Part shown: positions 1 to 8,467 of the stretch, in pieces | How positions within the stretch are numbered: the stretch's first letter is position 1 | Layout: each line of letters opens with the position of its first letter | Origin: JAWWPY01 sp963822825 | Lineage (GTDB): Bacteria > Actinomycetota > Actinomycetes > Streptosporangiales > Streptosporangiaceae | Direction: 5' to 3' | Assembly (NCBI GenBank): GCA_963822825.1 | Contig: CAWGIW010000007.1 | Coordinates: 1-64,000 of the forward strand | DNA: 64,000 bases | Position numbers and translations under genes: made by a program | Notes under the pieces: generated by a model | What the model was told of the DNA's origin: nothing | Databases searched by the model: none | Seen by the model: only the letters and a program-made list of their open reading frames with translations

Positions 1-360
1 GTCCGCTTCGGCGGCCCTCGTGACCTGCGCGGCCCGCACCGCGCTGGCCCGGACCGTGGGTCTGCCGCGCAGCTGGCGCTGGCGCCATCCAGGCCCGAAC
101 GTGGCCTTTATGCGGCGCTGGCCGAGCGCCTCGCACGTACCGGCGTGCGGTGTGCCCAGGTGCCGGAGTCGGTCGCCACGGAGTCGTTCATCGGCCGGGC
201 CCATGCGCTCGGATTGCAGGTCCACGCGTGGACGGTCAATGACCGGGCGGCCATGACGAATCTGCTCGACCTCGGCGTGGACGGGATCATGACTGACGAG
301 ACTGCCGCGCTGCGTGACCTGCTGATCTGCCGTGGCCAGTGGCATCCGAGGCACGGCTGA
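1..360 (+). CDS. Glycerophosphodiester phosphodiesterase, C-terminal part
   Basis: The frame is open from the first base, so the gene is cut by the window edge. The visible end carries the family's last conserved block: a helix (ESFIGRAHALGLQVHAWTVN), then the GVDGIMTDE motif that closes the TIM barrel. The family hydrolyses glycerophosphodiesters to glycerol-3-phosphate and an alcohol. The catalytic HR...E/D residues lie upstream and cannot be checked. The first 40 or so codons match the family poorly, which could mean divergence or another frame break like those seen elsewhere here. Confidence 0.75.
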   Translation, partial: VRFGGPRDLRGPHRAGPDRGSAAQLALAPSRPERGLYAALAERLARTGVRCAQVPESVATESFIGRAHALGLQVHAWTVNDRAAMTNLLDLGVDGIMTDETAALRDLLICRGQWHPRHG

Positions 361-448
361 GCGGCCGCTGCCAGCCACCCAAACCAGCATCCCAGGCTCA
401 CCAGCGGCCATCGCGGCGGGCGCGCCGGGGGTTGGAATCGGGCACAGC

Positions 449-475
449 GGGAATCTTGTTCGCGTACTCGTCGTT
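449..475 (+). promoter_or_regulatory. Sigma-R-type promoter of rbpA
   Basis: GGGAAT at 449-454, 18 bases, then GTT at 473-475 followed by AT. This matches the consensus of sigma-R (thiol-oxidative stress ECF sigma factor) promoters, GGAAT-N18-GTT. In Streptomyces coelicolor rbpA is an established sigma-R target, so both sequence and context agree. Transcription would begin near 482 and give a leader of about 35 bases before the rbpA start. Confidence 0.8.
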
Positions 476-515
476 ATCAAACTCTGATGGCTGAGCGCCT
501 GGGAGGCACTGACCA

Positions 516-896
516 ATGGCCGAACGCGCACTTCGTGGGACCCGGCTCGGGGCGACGAGCTACGAAAACGACCGCAATACCGACCTGGCCCCTCGCCAGG
601 AGATAGCGTTCGACTGCCCGAAGGGTCACCACTTTAGCGTGCCGTTCGCCGCCGAGGCCGACGTTCCGGCGACTTGGGAGTGCCGGGTGTGCGGGGCCAC
701 CGCGTTCACCACGACCGGGGACCTGTCCGCGCCGAGGAAGGCCAAGCCGCCGCGGAGCCACTGGGACATGCTCCGCGAGCGCCGGTCCATTGCCGATCTC
801 GAGGAAGTCCTGGCCGAGCGCCTGGCCGTGATCAGGGGCCAGCGTGGCGAGGATCCGGCGGCCAAGGTAGGCACCAGGCAGCGGAAGAGCGCCTGA
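516..896 (+). CDS. rbpA: RNA polymerase-binding protein RbpA
   Basis: A protein of 126 residues, full length for the family. RbpA binds the beta' subunit and group I/II sigma factors, stabilises the open promoter complex and lowers rifampicin sensitivity. The zinc-binding set C34, H38, C56 and C59 is visible (FDCPKGHH, WECRVCG), preceded by the N-terminal tail and followed by the basic linker and the C-terminal sigma-interacting helix (HWDMLRERRSIADLEEVL). The start is set by GGGAGG nine bases upstream. It ends three bases before the convergent glycosyltransferase gene. Control is probably by sigma-R, from the promoter just upstream. Confidence 0.95.
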   Translation: MAERALRGTRLGATSYENDRNTDLAPRQEIAFDCPKGHHFSVPFAAEADVPATWECRVCGATAFTTTGDLSAPRKAKPPRSHWDMLRERRSIADLEEVLAERLAVIRGQRGEDPAAKVGTRQRKSA

Positions 897-899
897 GTT

Positions 900-1736
900 C
901 TAGGACGTGTGCCGTGGATCTCCGGCCTGCCGGGCCTGGGGCTTGCGCAGGGACCGCCACCGGGCGGAGATTCCCCAGCGGGCGATCCGCCAGAGTGCCT
1001 CCACGACGACGGACCGGCTCATCTTGCTGGCTCCCCGGATGCGTTCCACAAAGGTGATCGGCACCTCCACCACCGTCATCCCGGCCCGCAGGGCCCGCAG
1101 CGCGAGATCCACCTGGAAGCAGTAGCCCTGCGATTCCACCTCTTCCAGCGCGATCCGCCGCAGCGTGGTGTCACGGAACGCCCGGTACCCCGCGGTGGCA
1201 TCGCGGAGGTGGATGCCGAGCATGAGGCGCGCGTAGGTGTTGGCCCCCCGGGAGAGGATTTCCCGGGATTTGGGCCAGTTGAGCACTTTTCCGCCGGGTA
1301 CATACCGTGATCCGATGACGAGATCGGCGTGGGCCAGGGCAGAGAGCAGATCGGGCAGCTGCTCGGGCTGGTGGGAGCCGTCGGCGTCCATCTCCACCAT
1401 CGCGCCGTAGCCCTGGTCGAGGGCCCAGCCGAACCCGGCGATGTAGGCCGCGCCGAGGCCGTTCTTCCCGGTCCGGTGCAGCACGTGCACGTGGGAATCC
1501 CCGGTGGCCAGCTTGTCAGCGAGTTCCCCGGTGCCATCTGGGCTGTTGTCGTCCACCACCAGCACGTCGGCTTCGGGTACCGAGGCGCGGACGCGGCCGA
1601 CAATGGCCTCCAGGTTCTCCCGCTCGTTGTAGGTGGGGATGATGACCGCCACGGGGCCGACAGGACCGCCGGATGGATCCGTCTCAGTCAACTCTCCGCC
1701 TTTCCATTGCGTCGCACTGCGTACGCGGCCAGCCAT
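900..1736 (-). CDS. ppm1: Polyprenol monophosphomannose synthase-type glycosyltransferase (GT2)
   Basis: The GT-A fold is clear: PTYNERENL near residue 35, VVDDNSPDGT with D62/D63, and the DXD-type EMDADGSHQ near 116-118 for metal and nucleotide sugar. The family transfers mannose from GDP-mannose to polyprenyl phosphate at the cytoplasmic membrane face, supplying the donor for O-mannosylation and lipoglycans. At about 278 residues this is the single-domain actinobacterial form, without the acyltransferase domain fused in mycobacteria. The first 25 residues are poorly conserved and a TTG at codon 16 could be the true start. It converges on rbpA with almost no gap. Confidence 0.88.
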   Translation of the reverse strand: MAGRVRSATQWKGGELTETDPSGGPVGPVAVIIPTYNERENLEAIVGRVRASVPEADVLVVDDNSPDGTGELADKLATGDSHVHVLHRTGKNGLGAAYIAGFGWALDQGYGAMVEMDADGSHQPEQLPDLLSALAHADLVIGSRYVPGGKVLNWPKSREILSRGANTYARLMLGIHLRDATAGYRAFRDTTLRRIALEEVESQGYCFQVDLALRALRAGMTVVEVPITFVERIRGASKMSRSVVVEALWRIARWGISARWRSLRKPQARQAGDPRHTS

Positions 1737-2616
1737 CGGCGCGTAACTTCATGCAGGCTACCGTCGCCGGGCAGCAACACAGCCGTGGCAGTCCAGTCAG
1801 TATAGAAACTTGCACGACTGCTTACCCGCACTAGGACAAGTCCCCCGGAATCACCAGGATACGGATATGGGTTATTCGCGCCGTCACCAGGTCGAAGCGG
1901 ATTTCGGCGGCGTCTGCTGGAGCAGGACGGCAGTGAGTGGACGGCGGCCAGATGCTGGCCTGGGCACGCCCCCGGATGGAAAGGAAGAAGGCCTGGGCAT
2001 CCCTTCGGACCGGAGTCCGTCCCGTCGGCAACGAGCTCAGTCTCCGTTGTCTACTGGGTGCCCAGGCCCCTCCCGGGTCCAACCCCCCACCCAGCCGGAG
2101 CCGCGGCAGGCCTCCTCTGCACTGCGCCTGGTACCAGGACGAGAAGACGCACTCACCCCCGGCACAGCCCCGTCGGCACGACACCGCCCCCAGCGGCTAG
2201 CCCGGTGCTGGACTGGGTAGCAACTTACCCCCGATCAGCGTGATGTCAACCCTGGGTAGCCGGCTAGGCACGCGGCGCCAGCATGACATAGGGCCCTAGT
2301 CCCGGTAGGCCCCTGGCGATAGCATGAAGCGGTTTCCCAGCGTGTGAGGGCGGCATGACGACGTTGTCAGCGGGCGGTCCGCGGCCGGAACGGCTATCGC
2401 GTGGATCGCGCCCGTCCCAGCCGCACCCCGCTGGCCTGCCGCGCCCGCGCGGGGGTACCGCCGGGCGGCGAGGATGACCCAGCGTCATGTGACGGGCAAG
2501 CTTCTAGCGCTCCGTGGTCGGCTGCAGCAGCGGTGCGCGGGCTGGCCGGCCGTAACCGTGAGTGAATCCTGAGCGTAGTTGCTGAAGATCAGTTATTTCC
2601 AGCGGGAGGACGGGCC
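1737..2616. other. Long intergenic stretch with no supported gene
   Basis: About 880 bases between divergent genes. Open frames exist on both strands (for example 1810-2220 and 1831-2184), but none has a convincing ribosome site, a recognisable domain or actinobacterial codon usage. I see no tRNA-like fold. The right end holds the acs leader, including GGGAGGA at 2604-2610 seven bases before the start. The rest may hold promoters for both neighbours or a decayed gene. Confidence 0.5.
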
Positions 2617-4725
2617 ATGACAGAAGGTCAGGAGGAGGCGCAGGTCTCCGAGTCGCAGATTGCGGTGCACTGGCGCGAGGAGGAGTACATCTATCCTCCC
2701 GAGTCGTTTGTGCGGCAGGCTAACGCCGCGGACCCGGCGATCTTCGACCGGTTCAGCGAGGAGAACTTCCCTGACTGCTTCAAGGAGTACTCCGACATGC
2801 TGAGCTGGGACGCTCCGTGGGAGACGATCCTGGATACCAGTAACGCGCCGTTCTGGAAGTGGTTCGTCGGGGGCAGGCTCAACGCGTCCTTTAACTGCGT
2901 TGACCGGCACCTGGCCACGAAGGCCAACAAGGCGGCCATCATCTGGGTGCCTGAGCCCGAGTCCGTGGAGCCTGTCGCGATCACGTACCGGGATCTCTAC
3001 CACCGGGTCAACGAGTTCGCCGCGTTGCTGCGTGACTTCGGCGGGCTGAAGGCCGGTGACCGGGTGACGCTGCACATGCCGATGGTCCCCGAACTGCCGG
3101 TCGTCATGCTCGCCTGCGCGCGCCTGGGCGTGGTCCACTCCCAGGTGTTCGGCGGGTTCAGCGGCAACGCGTGCGGGACCAGGATCGCTGACTCCGGCAG
3201 CCGGATCCTGATCACCATGGACGGCTACTACCGCAGCGGCGCCATGCAGGACCACAAGGTGAAGGCCGACGAGGCCGTCGCCGAGGCCAACAAGCAGGGC
3301 CAGGACGTCGACAAGGTGCTGGTCTGGCGGCGTCACCCGGGCGAGTACGCCTCGCAGACCCCGATGGTGGACGGCCGGGACTTCTTTGTCGACGAGGTGA
3401 TCGAGCAGTACCGCGGCCAGATCGTCGAGCCCGTCTCGATGCCCGCCGAGGCGCCGCTGTTCCTGATGTACACCAGTGGCACCACCGGCCTGCCCAAGGG
3501 CGCCCAGCACAGTACGGGGGGCTACCTGGCGTACGTCACCGGCACGTCCAAGTATTACCAGGACATCCACCCCGACGACACGTACTGGTGCATGGCGGAC
3601 ATCGGGTGGATCACCGGTCACTCCTACATCGTCTACGGCCCGCTCTCGCTGGGTACCACGAGCGTGATCTACGAGGGCACGCCCAACTACCCGGACGCTG
3701 GCCGCCCGTGGCGGATCGCGGAGCGGCTCGGGGTGAACATCTTCCACACCTCGCCCACCGCGATCCGGATGCTCCGCAAGGTCGGGCCGGACGAGCCGAA
3801 GAAGTATGACTACCACTTCAAGCACATGACCACGGTGGGCGAGCCGATCGAGCCGGAGGTCTGGCGGTGGTACCACCAGGCCGTGGGCAAGGGTGAGGCC
3901 GTCATCGTGGACACCTGGTGGCAGACGGAAACCGGGGGCTTCCTCGGCAGTTCGCTGCCCGCGCTCAAGCCGATGAAGCCGGGCAGCTGTGGCCCGGCGG
4001 TCATCGGCATCTACCCGGCCATCTACGACGAGGATGCCAACGAGGTCCCGGACGGCAAGGCGGGCAACATCTGCATCCGCAACCCGTGGCCCGGGATCAT
4101 GCAGACGATCTGGGGGCAGCCGGAACGGTTCGTCTCCGTCTACTACGAGAAGTACAACCGGAACCCCGACAGCAAGGACTGGCACGACTGGCCGTACTTC
4201 GCCGGTGACGGCGCGGTCCGGGCCCCCGACGGCTACTACCGGATCCTCGGCCGCGTTGACGACGTGATCAACGTGGCCGGGCACCGGCTGGGCACCAAGG
4301 AACTGGAGTCGGCCGCGCTCACCGTGCCCGAGGTCGCGGAGGCGGCGGCGGTCCCAGTGGTCGACGACATCCGCGGCCGCGCGGTCGAGATGTACATCTC
4401 GCTCAAGCCCGGATCCCCGGGAGGTGAGGAGATGGCCCAGAAGGTCACCCGGGCCATCGAGGTCGAGATCGGCAAGATCGCCCGGCCGAAGAACGTGTGG
4501 ATCGTCCCGGATATGCCGAAGACGCGCTCGGGGAAGATCATGCGCCGGGTGATCGCCGCCATCTCCAACTTCACCGACACCGGCGACGTCACCACCCTGG
4601 CCAATCCGGAAATCGTCGAGGACATCAGGCAGCAGGTGCAGGAAGCCAAGCTGGCCCAGGGCGAGAAGCCCAAGGAGCTCAGCGAGACGGAAGTCGAGGA
4701 GATCAAAGCATTCGGCACCGAGTAG
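2617..4725 (+). CDS. acsA: Acetyl-CoA synthetase family (AMP-forming)
   Basis: A 702-residue ANL-superfamily ligase that adenylates a short carboxylate and transfers it to CoA. Seen are the phosphate loop YTSGTTGLPKG (285-295), WWQTETGG in the Acs A5 position, YFAGDGA with the ribose-binding Asp, and PKTRSGKIMRR with the catalytic, acetylatable K640. The N-terminal ACAS block with FWKWFVGG is present. It is longer than typical Acs (about 650 residues), with an insertion near VSVYYEKYNRN and an acidic C-terminal tail, so propionate or another short acid cannot be excluded. The ribosome site is GGGAGGA. It stands alone, with a strong terminator after the stop. Confidence 0.88.
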   Translation: MTEGQEEAQVSESQIAVHWREEEYIYPPESFVRQANAADPAIFDRFSEENFPDCFKEYSDMLSWDAPWETILDTSNAPFWKWFVGGRLNASFNCVDRHLATKANKAAIIWVPEPESVEPVAITYRDLYHRVNEFAALLRDFGGLKAGDRVTLHMPMVPELPVVMLACARLGVVHSQVFGGFSGNACGTRIADSGSRILITMDGYYRSGAMQDHKVKADEAVAEANKQGQDVDKVLVWRRHPGEYASQTPMVDGRDFFVDEVIEQYRGQIVEPVSMPAEAPLFLMYTSGTTGLPKGAQHSTGGYLAYVTGTSKYYQDIHPDDTYWCMADIGWITGHSYIVYGPLSLGTTSVIYEGTPNYPDAGRPWRIAERLGVNIFHTSPTAIRMLRKVGPDEPKKYDYHFKHMTTVGEPIEPEVWRWYHQAVGKGEAVIVDTWWQTETGGFLGSSLPALKPMKPGSCGPAVIGIYPAIYDEDANEVPDGKAGNICIRNPWPGIMQTIWGQPERFVSVYYEKYNRNPDSKDWHDWPYFAGDGAVRAPDGYYRILGRVDDVINVAGHRLGTKELESAALTVPEVAEAAAVPVVDDIRGRAVEMYISLKPGSPGGEEMAQKVTRAIEVEIGKIARPKNVWIVPDMPKTRSGKIMRRVIAAISNFTDTGDVTTLANPEIVEDIRQQVQEAKLAQGEKPKELSETEVEEIKAFGTE

Positions 4726-4744
4726 GACCGCCTCGCCGTGCCGT

Positions 4745-4782
4745 GACGGCGGTGGCCCGGGCTGGCCCGGGTCACCGCCGTC
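4745..4782. terminator. Bidirectional stem-loop terminator
   Basis: Arms of 17 bases (4745-4761 and 4766-4782) pair perfectly except for one G-T position, around the loop CTGG. It sits between the stop of the acs gene and the stop of the convergent hydratase gene, so it can end transcription from both sides. It has no U-tract, as is common in actinobacteria. Confidence 0.85.
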
Positions 4783-4788
4783 GGCGTC

Positions 4789-5639
4789 TCAGCCCGCCGC
4801 GAGAGTCACTTCGCAGGTCATAGCGGTGCTGCCGTCCTGGCGGCGGGCGGCGAGCCGGATTAGGCCCCCGCCGTCCGTCTCGCCGGCCAGATCGACCGTC
4901 TCGCCCGCGAACACCGGCGAGCGGGCCTGGAACGCGATGGCCGCGGCGACCCGGCCCGGGAGGTCGAGGCGGATCAGTTCAAGCAGCGAGAGCAGCAGCA
5001 GCGGGCCGTGCACGACCAGTCCCGGATAGCCCTCCACCGACGTGACATAGGGGTAGTCGTAGTGGATGCGGTGGGGGTTGCTGGTCGCGGCGGAGAATCG
5101 CTGCAGCGCGACAGGATCGGCGCGGAAGGCCGCGTGCAGCGGGCCATGCCGGGTCAGCAGCGGCCCTGGATCAGCCGCGGCCGCGGCCCGGTCCGGGCCG
5201 CCGGCGGGACCGGCGCGAAAGACGATGTCCTGCTCTTCGACGAGGACAGCCTCGCCGTCCGGCCGGGCCAGGACCGTCTCGGTGGTGACGAAGCGCAGCC
5301 GCCCTGACCGTCCCTCCTTGTCCGTGCTCGCGGTGACGAGCGTCCGCCGGGTCAGCCGCTCGCCGACCCGGACCCGGCCCACGGCGCGCAGCCGGCCGCC
5401 CGCGAACATTCGCCGCGGCAGGTGGGCGGAGCGGGGATGGGGCCGCCGCCGGGATGTCCGTCGGCGGCCAGGACGGCGCTGGGCGGGGTGGCCGCGCAGG
5501 CCGCGAGGTGCCAGTAGGCAGGCAGCGGCTCGCCCGGGCCGGGGGTGGCGAGCCCGTCGTCGAACAGCGCCGCCAGCGCCGCGACCGGGAAGGGATCGAC
5601 GACGGCCAGCCTCCCCTGCGGGGCCGGCTTGGCGCCGCC
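4789..5639 (-). pseudogene. HTD2/mesaconyl-C4-CoA hydratase-type dehydratase, frame broken
   Basis: Hot-dog (MaoC/FAS1-like) hydratase of about 280 residues. The N-terminal part (DPFPVAALAALFDD, LPAYWHL, ADGHPGGG) reads in the frame of the upstream CoA-transferase. The C-terminal part (LPRRMFAGGRL, EEQDIVFR, NPHRIHYDYPYV, GLVVHGPLLL) reads in another. Adding one C to the run at 5424-5426 joins them into HPGGGPIPAPPHLPRRMF, as in intact homologues. HTD2-type enzymes (re)hydrate branched enoyl-CoAs such as mesaconyl-C4-CoA. No stop or start codon separates it from the CoA-transferase domain, so the two may be one polypeptide. An indel error in the sequence is more likely than a dead gene. Confidence 0.7.
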
Positions 5640-6795
5640 GGCTATCTCGGCCAGGACCGCCTCGGTGTCGCGGCCATGGCTGGGAACCGGGCCGAGCACC
5701 GGGCTGAAACCGCTGTGCTGGGCCGGTGGCGGCAGCACCTCCACCGGCCGGTCCCCGGCGGTGATGGCCGTCCACCGGCTCTCCAGCTGCGGATGGCTCA
5801 CCGCCTGCTCGACGCCTTTCACCGAGGCATAGGCGATCTGAGCGCGCTCCAGCCGGCGCAGGAACTCGCTGGTCGTGAGCTGGGCCACGGCCCGCCGCAG
5901 CCGCCGTTCGACCTCGTCGCGGCGCGCGGTGCGCTGCTGGTTCCCGGCGAACCGGGCGTCGCGGGCCATGCCGGGCAGGTCGAGGACGTCGCGGCACAGC
6001 CGGGCCCACTCGGCTTCGTTCTGCACGGCCAGCAGCACCTGGTCACCGTCTGGCCGTCAGGTAGTCGCCGTACGGGACGATGGTCGCGTGCCGCGCGCCG
6101 CTGCGCGACGGCGGGCGGCCGGTGAGCCTGGTCAGCAGCAACGGGTGCGACATCCACTCGGCGAGGGCGGTGAACAGCGACACCGCGACGACGCCGCCGC
6201 GGCCGGTTCTGTCCCGCTGGAGCAGGGCGCTGAGGATGCCGCTGTAGGCGTACATGCCGCCCGCGATGTCGGCGATGCTGATGCCCGCCTTGGCCGGCGC
6301 GTCCGGGGATCCGGTCACGGCCAGAACGCCCGCCTCGGCTTGCACGAGCAGGTCGTAGGCCTTGCGGTCAGCGTAGGGGCCGGCCTCGCCGTAGCCGGTC
6401 AGCTGGCACGCGACCAGCCGCGGGTGCCGCGCCGTGAGCTGGCCCGGTTCCAGGCCGAGCCTGCGGACGGTCGCGGGCGCGAGGTTGCAGACGAAAACGT
6501 CGGCGCGGCCGATGAGCAGATCCAGCGCCCGGCGCCCGGCGCCCGCCTTGAGGTCCAGCACCACGGACTCCTTGGAGCGGTTGAGCCAGACAAACCAGCT
6601 GGACATGCCGTCGCCGGCGGCGCTGTCGTAGTCGCGGGCGAAGTCGCCCCGGCCCGGACGTTCGATCTTGATGACCCGTGCGCCGAGATCGGCCAGCTGC
6701 CGGGTGGCGAACGGGGCCGCTACCGCCTGCTCCACCGTCACCACCAGCACCCCGTCCAGCGGCCGGCCGCCGTCGGCGCGGCTATCGATGAGCAT
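5640..6795 (-). pseudogene. CaiB/BaiF-type (class III) CoA-transferase, frame broken
   Basis: Family III CoA-transferases move CoA between acyl-CoAs and free acids with a catalytic Asp. Residues 1-250 (VVTVEQAVAAPFATRQLADL, NRSKESVVLDLK, IADIAGGMYA, ending VPYGDYLTA) and the rest (DGDQVLLAVQNEAEWARL to DTEAVLAEIA) lie in different frames. Removing the base at 6051 restores one continuous protein. The start overlaps the end of the MmgE/PrpD gene by 14 bases, so the two are co-transcribed. The catalytic Asp region (KAYDLLVQAEAG) is present. Downstream it runs straight into the hydratase domain. The likely role is CoA activation of an organic acid; the substrate is unknown. Confidence 0.75.
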
Positions 6796-8164
6796 GGCCG
6801 GCCAGGCCGGTGAGATCCGCGGTCGTGCCGCCGTCCACGGCGTCCAGCCCGGTCAGGATCTGGTGCGCGGCGCGGTCGCCCAGCAATTCGGCGGCCTTCC
6901 CGGCGATCTCCGGGCGGCCCGCGGGCCAGCCGGGGCTGCCCCGGAACGCGGCCGTGCGCAGCTCCACGACCTCGCCGTCGGCGAAGCTCAGCGCCACCTC
7001 GGCCCCCCACTGCGCCGGGTACGCGGCGTCCAGCGCGGCGCTGGTGTGCACCTCGGTCAGGTCCATCCATGGCTGAAGCTCGGGGGCCACCTGGCGGGCG
7101 CCGGTGAAGTCGGCCAGCGACGAGGTGCCGCGGGCGAGCGCCAGGGCCGCGCCGAACGGCATCGAGAACTGCGCGTCGACCATGCTGGTGATGGTTCTCT
7201 TGCGCGTCAGAGGCTGGCCGACCAGGCTCATCCCGCCGCTGAGCACTCCGCAGTCGATGCGCTGGAGCCCCTCGACGCGCCCGCCGCCGGTGCGGTACGC
7301 GGCCAGCAGGTCCATGACGCCGTGCATGTAGCGGCAGCATGGATGAAACTTCACGCTGGTCTCATGCACCGCCTGGAGCCCGGCCGCGCGGCGGAGCACG
7401 GCCTCGGCGTGCGCGGGGGGGCGGATGCCCCCGTAGATGTGCATCAGGCCGCTGGGATCGCCGAAGGCGTCCAGCGGGCCGGTGAAGCCACCCGCGGCCA
7501 GTTCGGCGGCCAGGATGCCGCCCGCCGCCGCCGACCCGGAATGGAGCCGTTTGGTCCATGCGCCGTCGCTCAAGTAGGCCATGCTGCCCGCGGACTGGCT
7601 CAGGGCGATGCCGAAGGCCCGGCGGATCGTGTCCGCATCCAGGGCCGAGAGGCGCCCGACGGCGGCCGCGGCGCCGAACACCCCGCAGATGGCCGTCGGG
7701 TGCAGGCCCTGCCGGTAGAGCTCGGCCGGGCCGAGCAGCTCACCGAGACTGGCCATCACCTGGTACCCGACGACCGCGCTGTCCAGCACCGCGGCCACGG
7801 TCGGGGGCGCCCCGGTGGTGGGCCGGGCCCCCGCCGCGAGCAGGGCCGTCCAGATGACGGTGCCGGGATGCGAGCTGGACGGCTCGTGGGTGTCGTCAAG
7901 CTCGAGGCTGTGCGCGCTGATCCCGTTGAGCAGCGCCGCATCCCGTACCGCCGCCGATTGACCGGTCCCCAGGACCACGGCGGGACCGGCCGATGCGGGC
8001 AGCAGCGCATCTCTCGCCCGCCGCGCGGAGTCGGCCGCCGCGCCGGCCGTCGCCACCGCGAGGTAGTCCGCCAGCAGCAGCCGGGCTCGCTCGAGTTCGG
8101 ACGGCCCGGGGCGGCCAGCGGCCGCGAGGTCGGCGAGCGCGGACGTCACGAGTGATTCCGTCAC
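6782..8164 (-). CDS. MmgE/PrpD family protein
   Basis: 460 residues, full length for the family that includes 2-methylcitrate dehydratase, cis-aconitate decarboxylase and iminodisuccinate epimerase. Visible are the all-helical domain with NGISAHSLELDDTH, the GLHPTAICGVFGAA and KRLHSGSAAAGG segments, and the KFHPCCRYMHG stretch in the small domain. It is first in a minus-strand operon with a CoA-transferase and an HTD2-type hydratase, which suggests a branched or unsaturated dicarboxylic or hydroxy acid passing through its CoA ester (an itaconate/mesaconate-like scheme). That substrate is inference. It is divergent from a GntR regulator, the likely controller. Confidence 0.85.
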   Translation of the reverse strand: MTESLVTSALADLAAAGRPGPSELERARLLLADYLAVATAGAAADSARRARDALLPASAGPAVVLGTGQSAAVRDAALLNGISAHSLELDDTHEPSSSHPGTVIWTALLAAGARPTTGAPPTVAAVLDSAVVGYQVMASLGELLGPAELYRQGLHPTAICGVFGAAAAVGRLSALDADTIRRAFGIALSQSAGSMAYLSDGAWTKRLHSGSAAAGGILAAELAAGGFTGPLDAFGDPSGLMHIYGGIRPPAHAEAVLRRAAGLQAVHETSVKFHPCCRYMHGVMDLLAAYRTGGGRVEGLQRIDCGVLSGGMSLVGQPLTRKRTITSMVDAQFSMPFGAALALARGTSSLADFTGARQVAPELQPWMDLTEVHTSAALDAAYPAQWGAEVALSFADGEVVELRTAAFRGSPGWPAGRPEIAGKAAELLGDRAAHQILTGLDAVDGGTTADLTGLAGHAHR

Positions 8165-8256
8165 CGAACCTCCCGCCCTGGCCGGTGACCCGCTAGCGGA
8201 TTAGGCCGGCCAAATCAGCCCGCTGGTTCAGTAAGCCTGCGTGGGCCGACTCTGTC

Positions 8257-8279
8257 AAGCCATCGCTGGTCGCTGGCTT
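8257..8279. promoter_or_regulatory. Inverted repeat in the divergent prpD/gntR region
   Basis: AAGCCA, 11 bases, TGGCTT: a perfect six-base inverted repeat lying between the MmgE/PrpD gene and the GntR gene. It is a candidate operator for the adjacent GntR regulator. A further half-site-like AAGCC lies at 8233-8237. Spacing and position are the only support. Confidence 0.35.
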
Positions 8280-8467
8280 AGCCGAGACCCGCTGGTCTTG
8301 GCCGATACCGGCGGCCACCTTGACGGGGGCTCCCAGCAGTCGCAATATGGCCGTCTGAAGGACCACCCGGCAGCGCAGCTACGGGGGCAGGAGCGACCGG
8401 GTGGAAGCCAGAGCCGTCCGCACCTCGTTGCGAGCCGTCCTCCGAAGAGGTCAGCGCGTACCGTCAG

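Noticed and set aside
1810..2220. Possible small gene in the gap before the acetyl-CoA synthetase gene
   Set aside because: No homology, no ribosome site, and equally long frames on the other strand.
2593..4284. A 563-codon open frame opposite the acetyl-CoA synthetase gene
   Set aside because: Mirror of a strongly conserved gene in high-GC DNA; Asp/Val/Arg/His-rich with no domain and no ribosome site.
6668..8155. A 495-codon plus-strand frame opposite the MmgE/PrpD gene
   Set aside because: Shadow of a conserved family protein; no motif or start signal.
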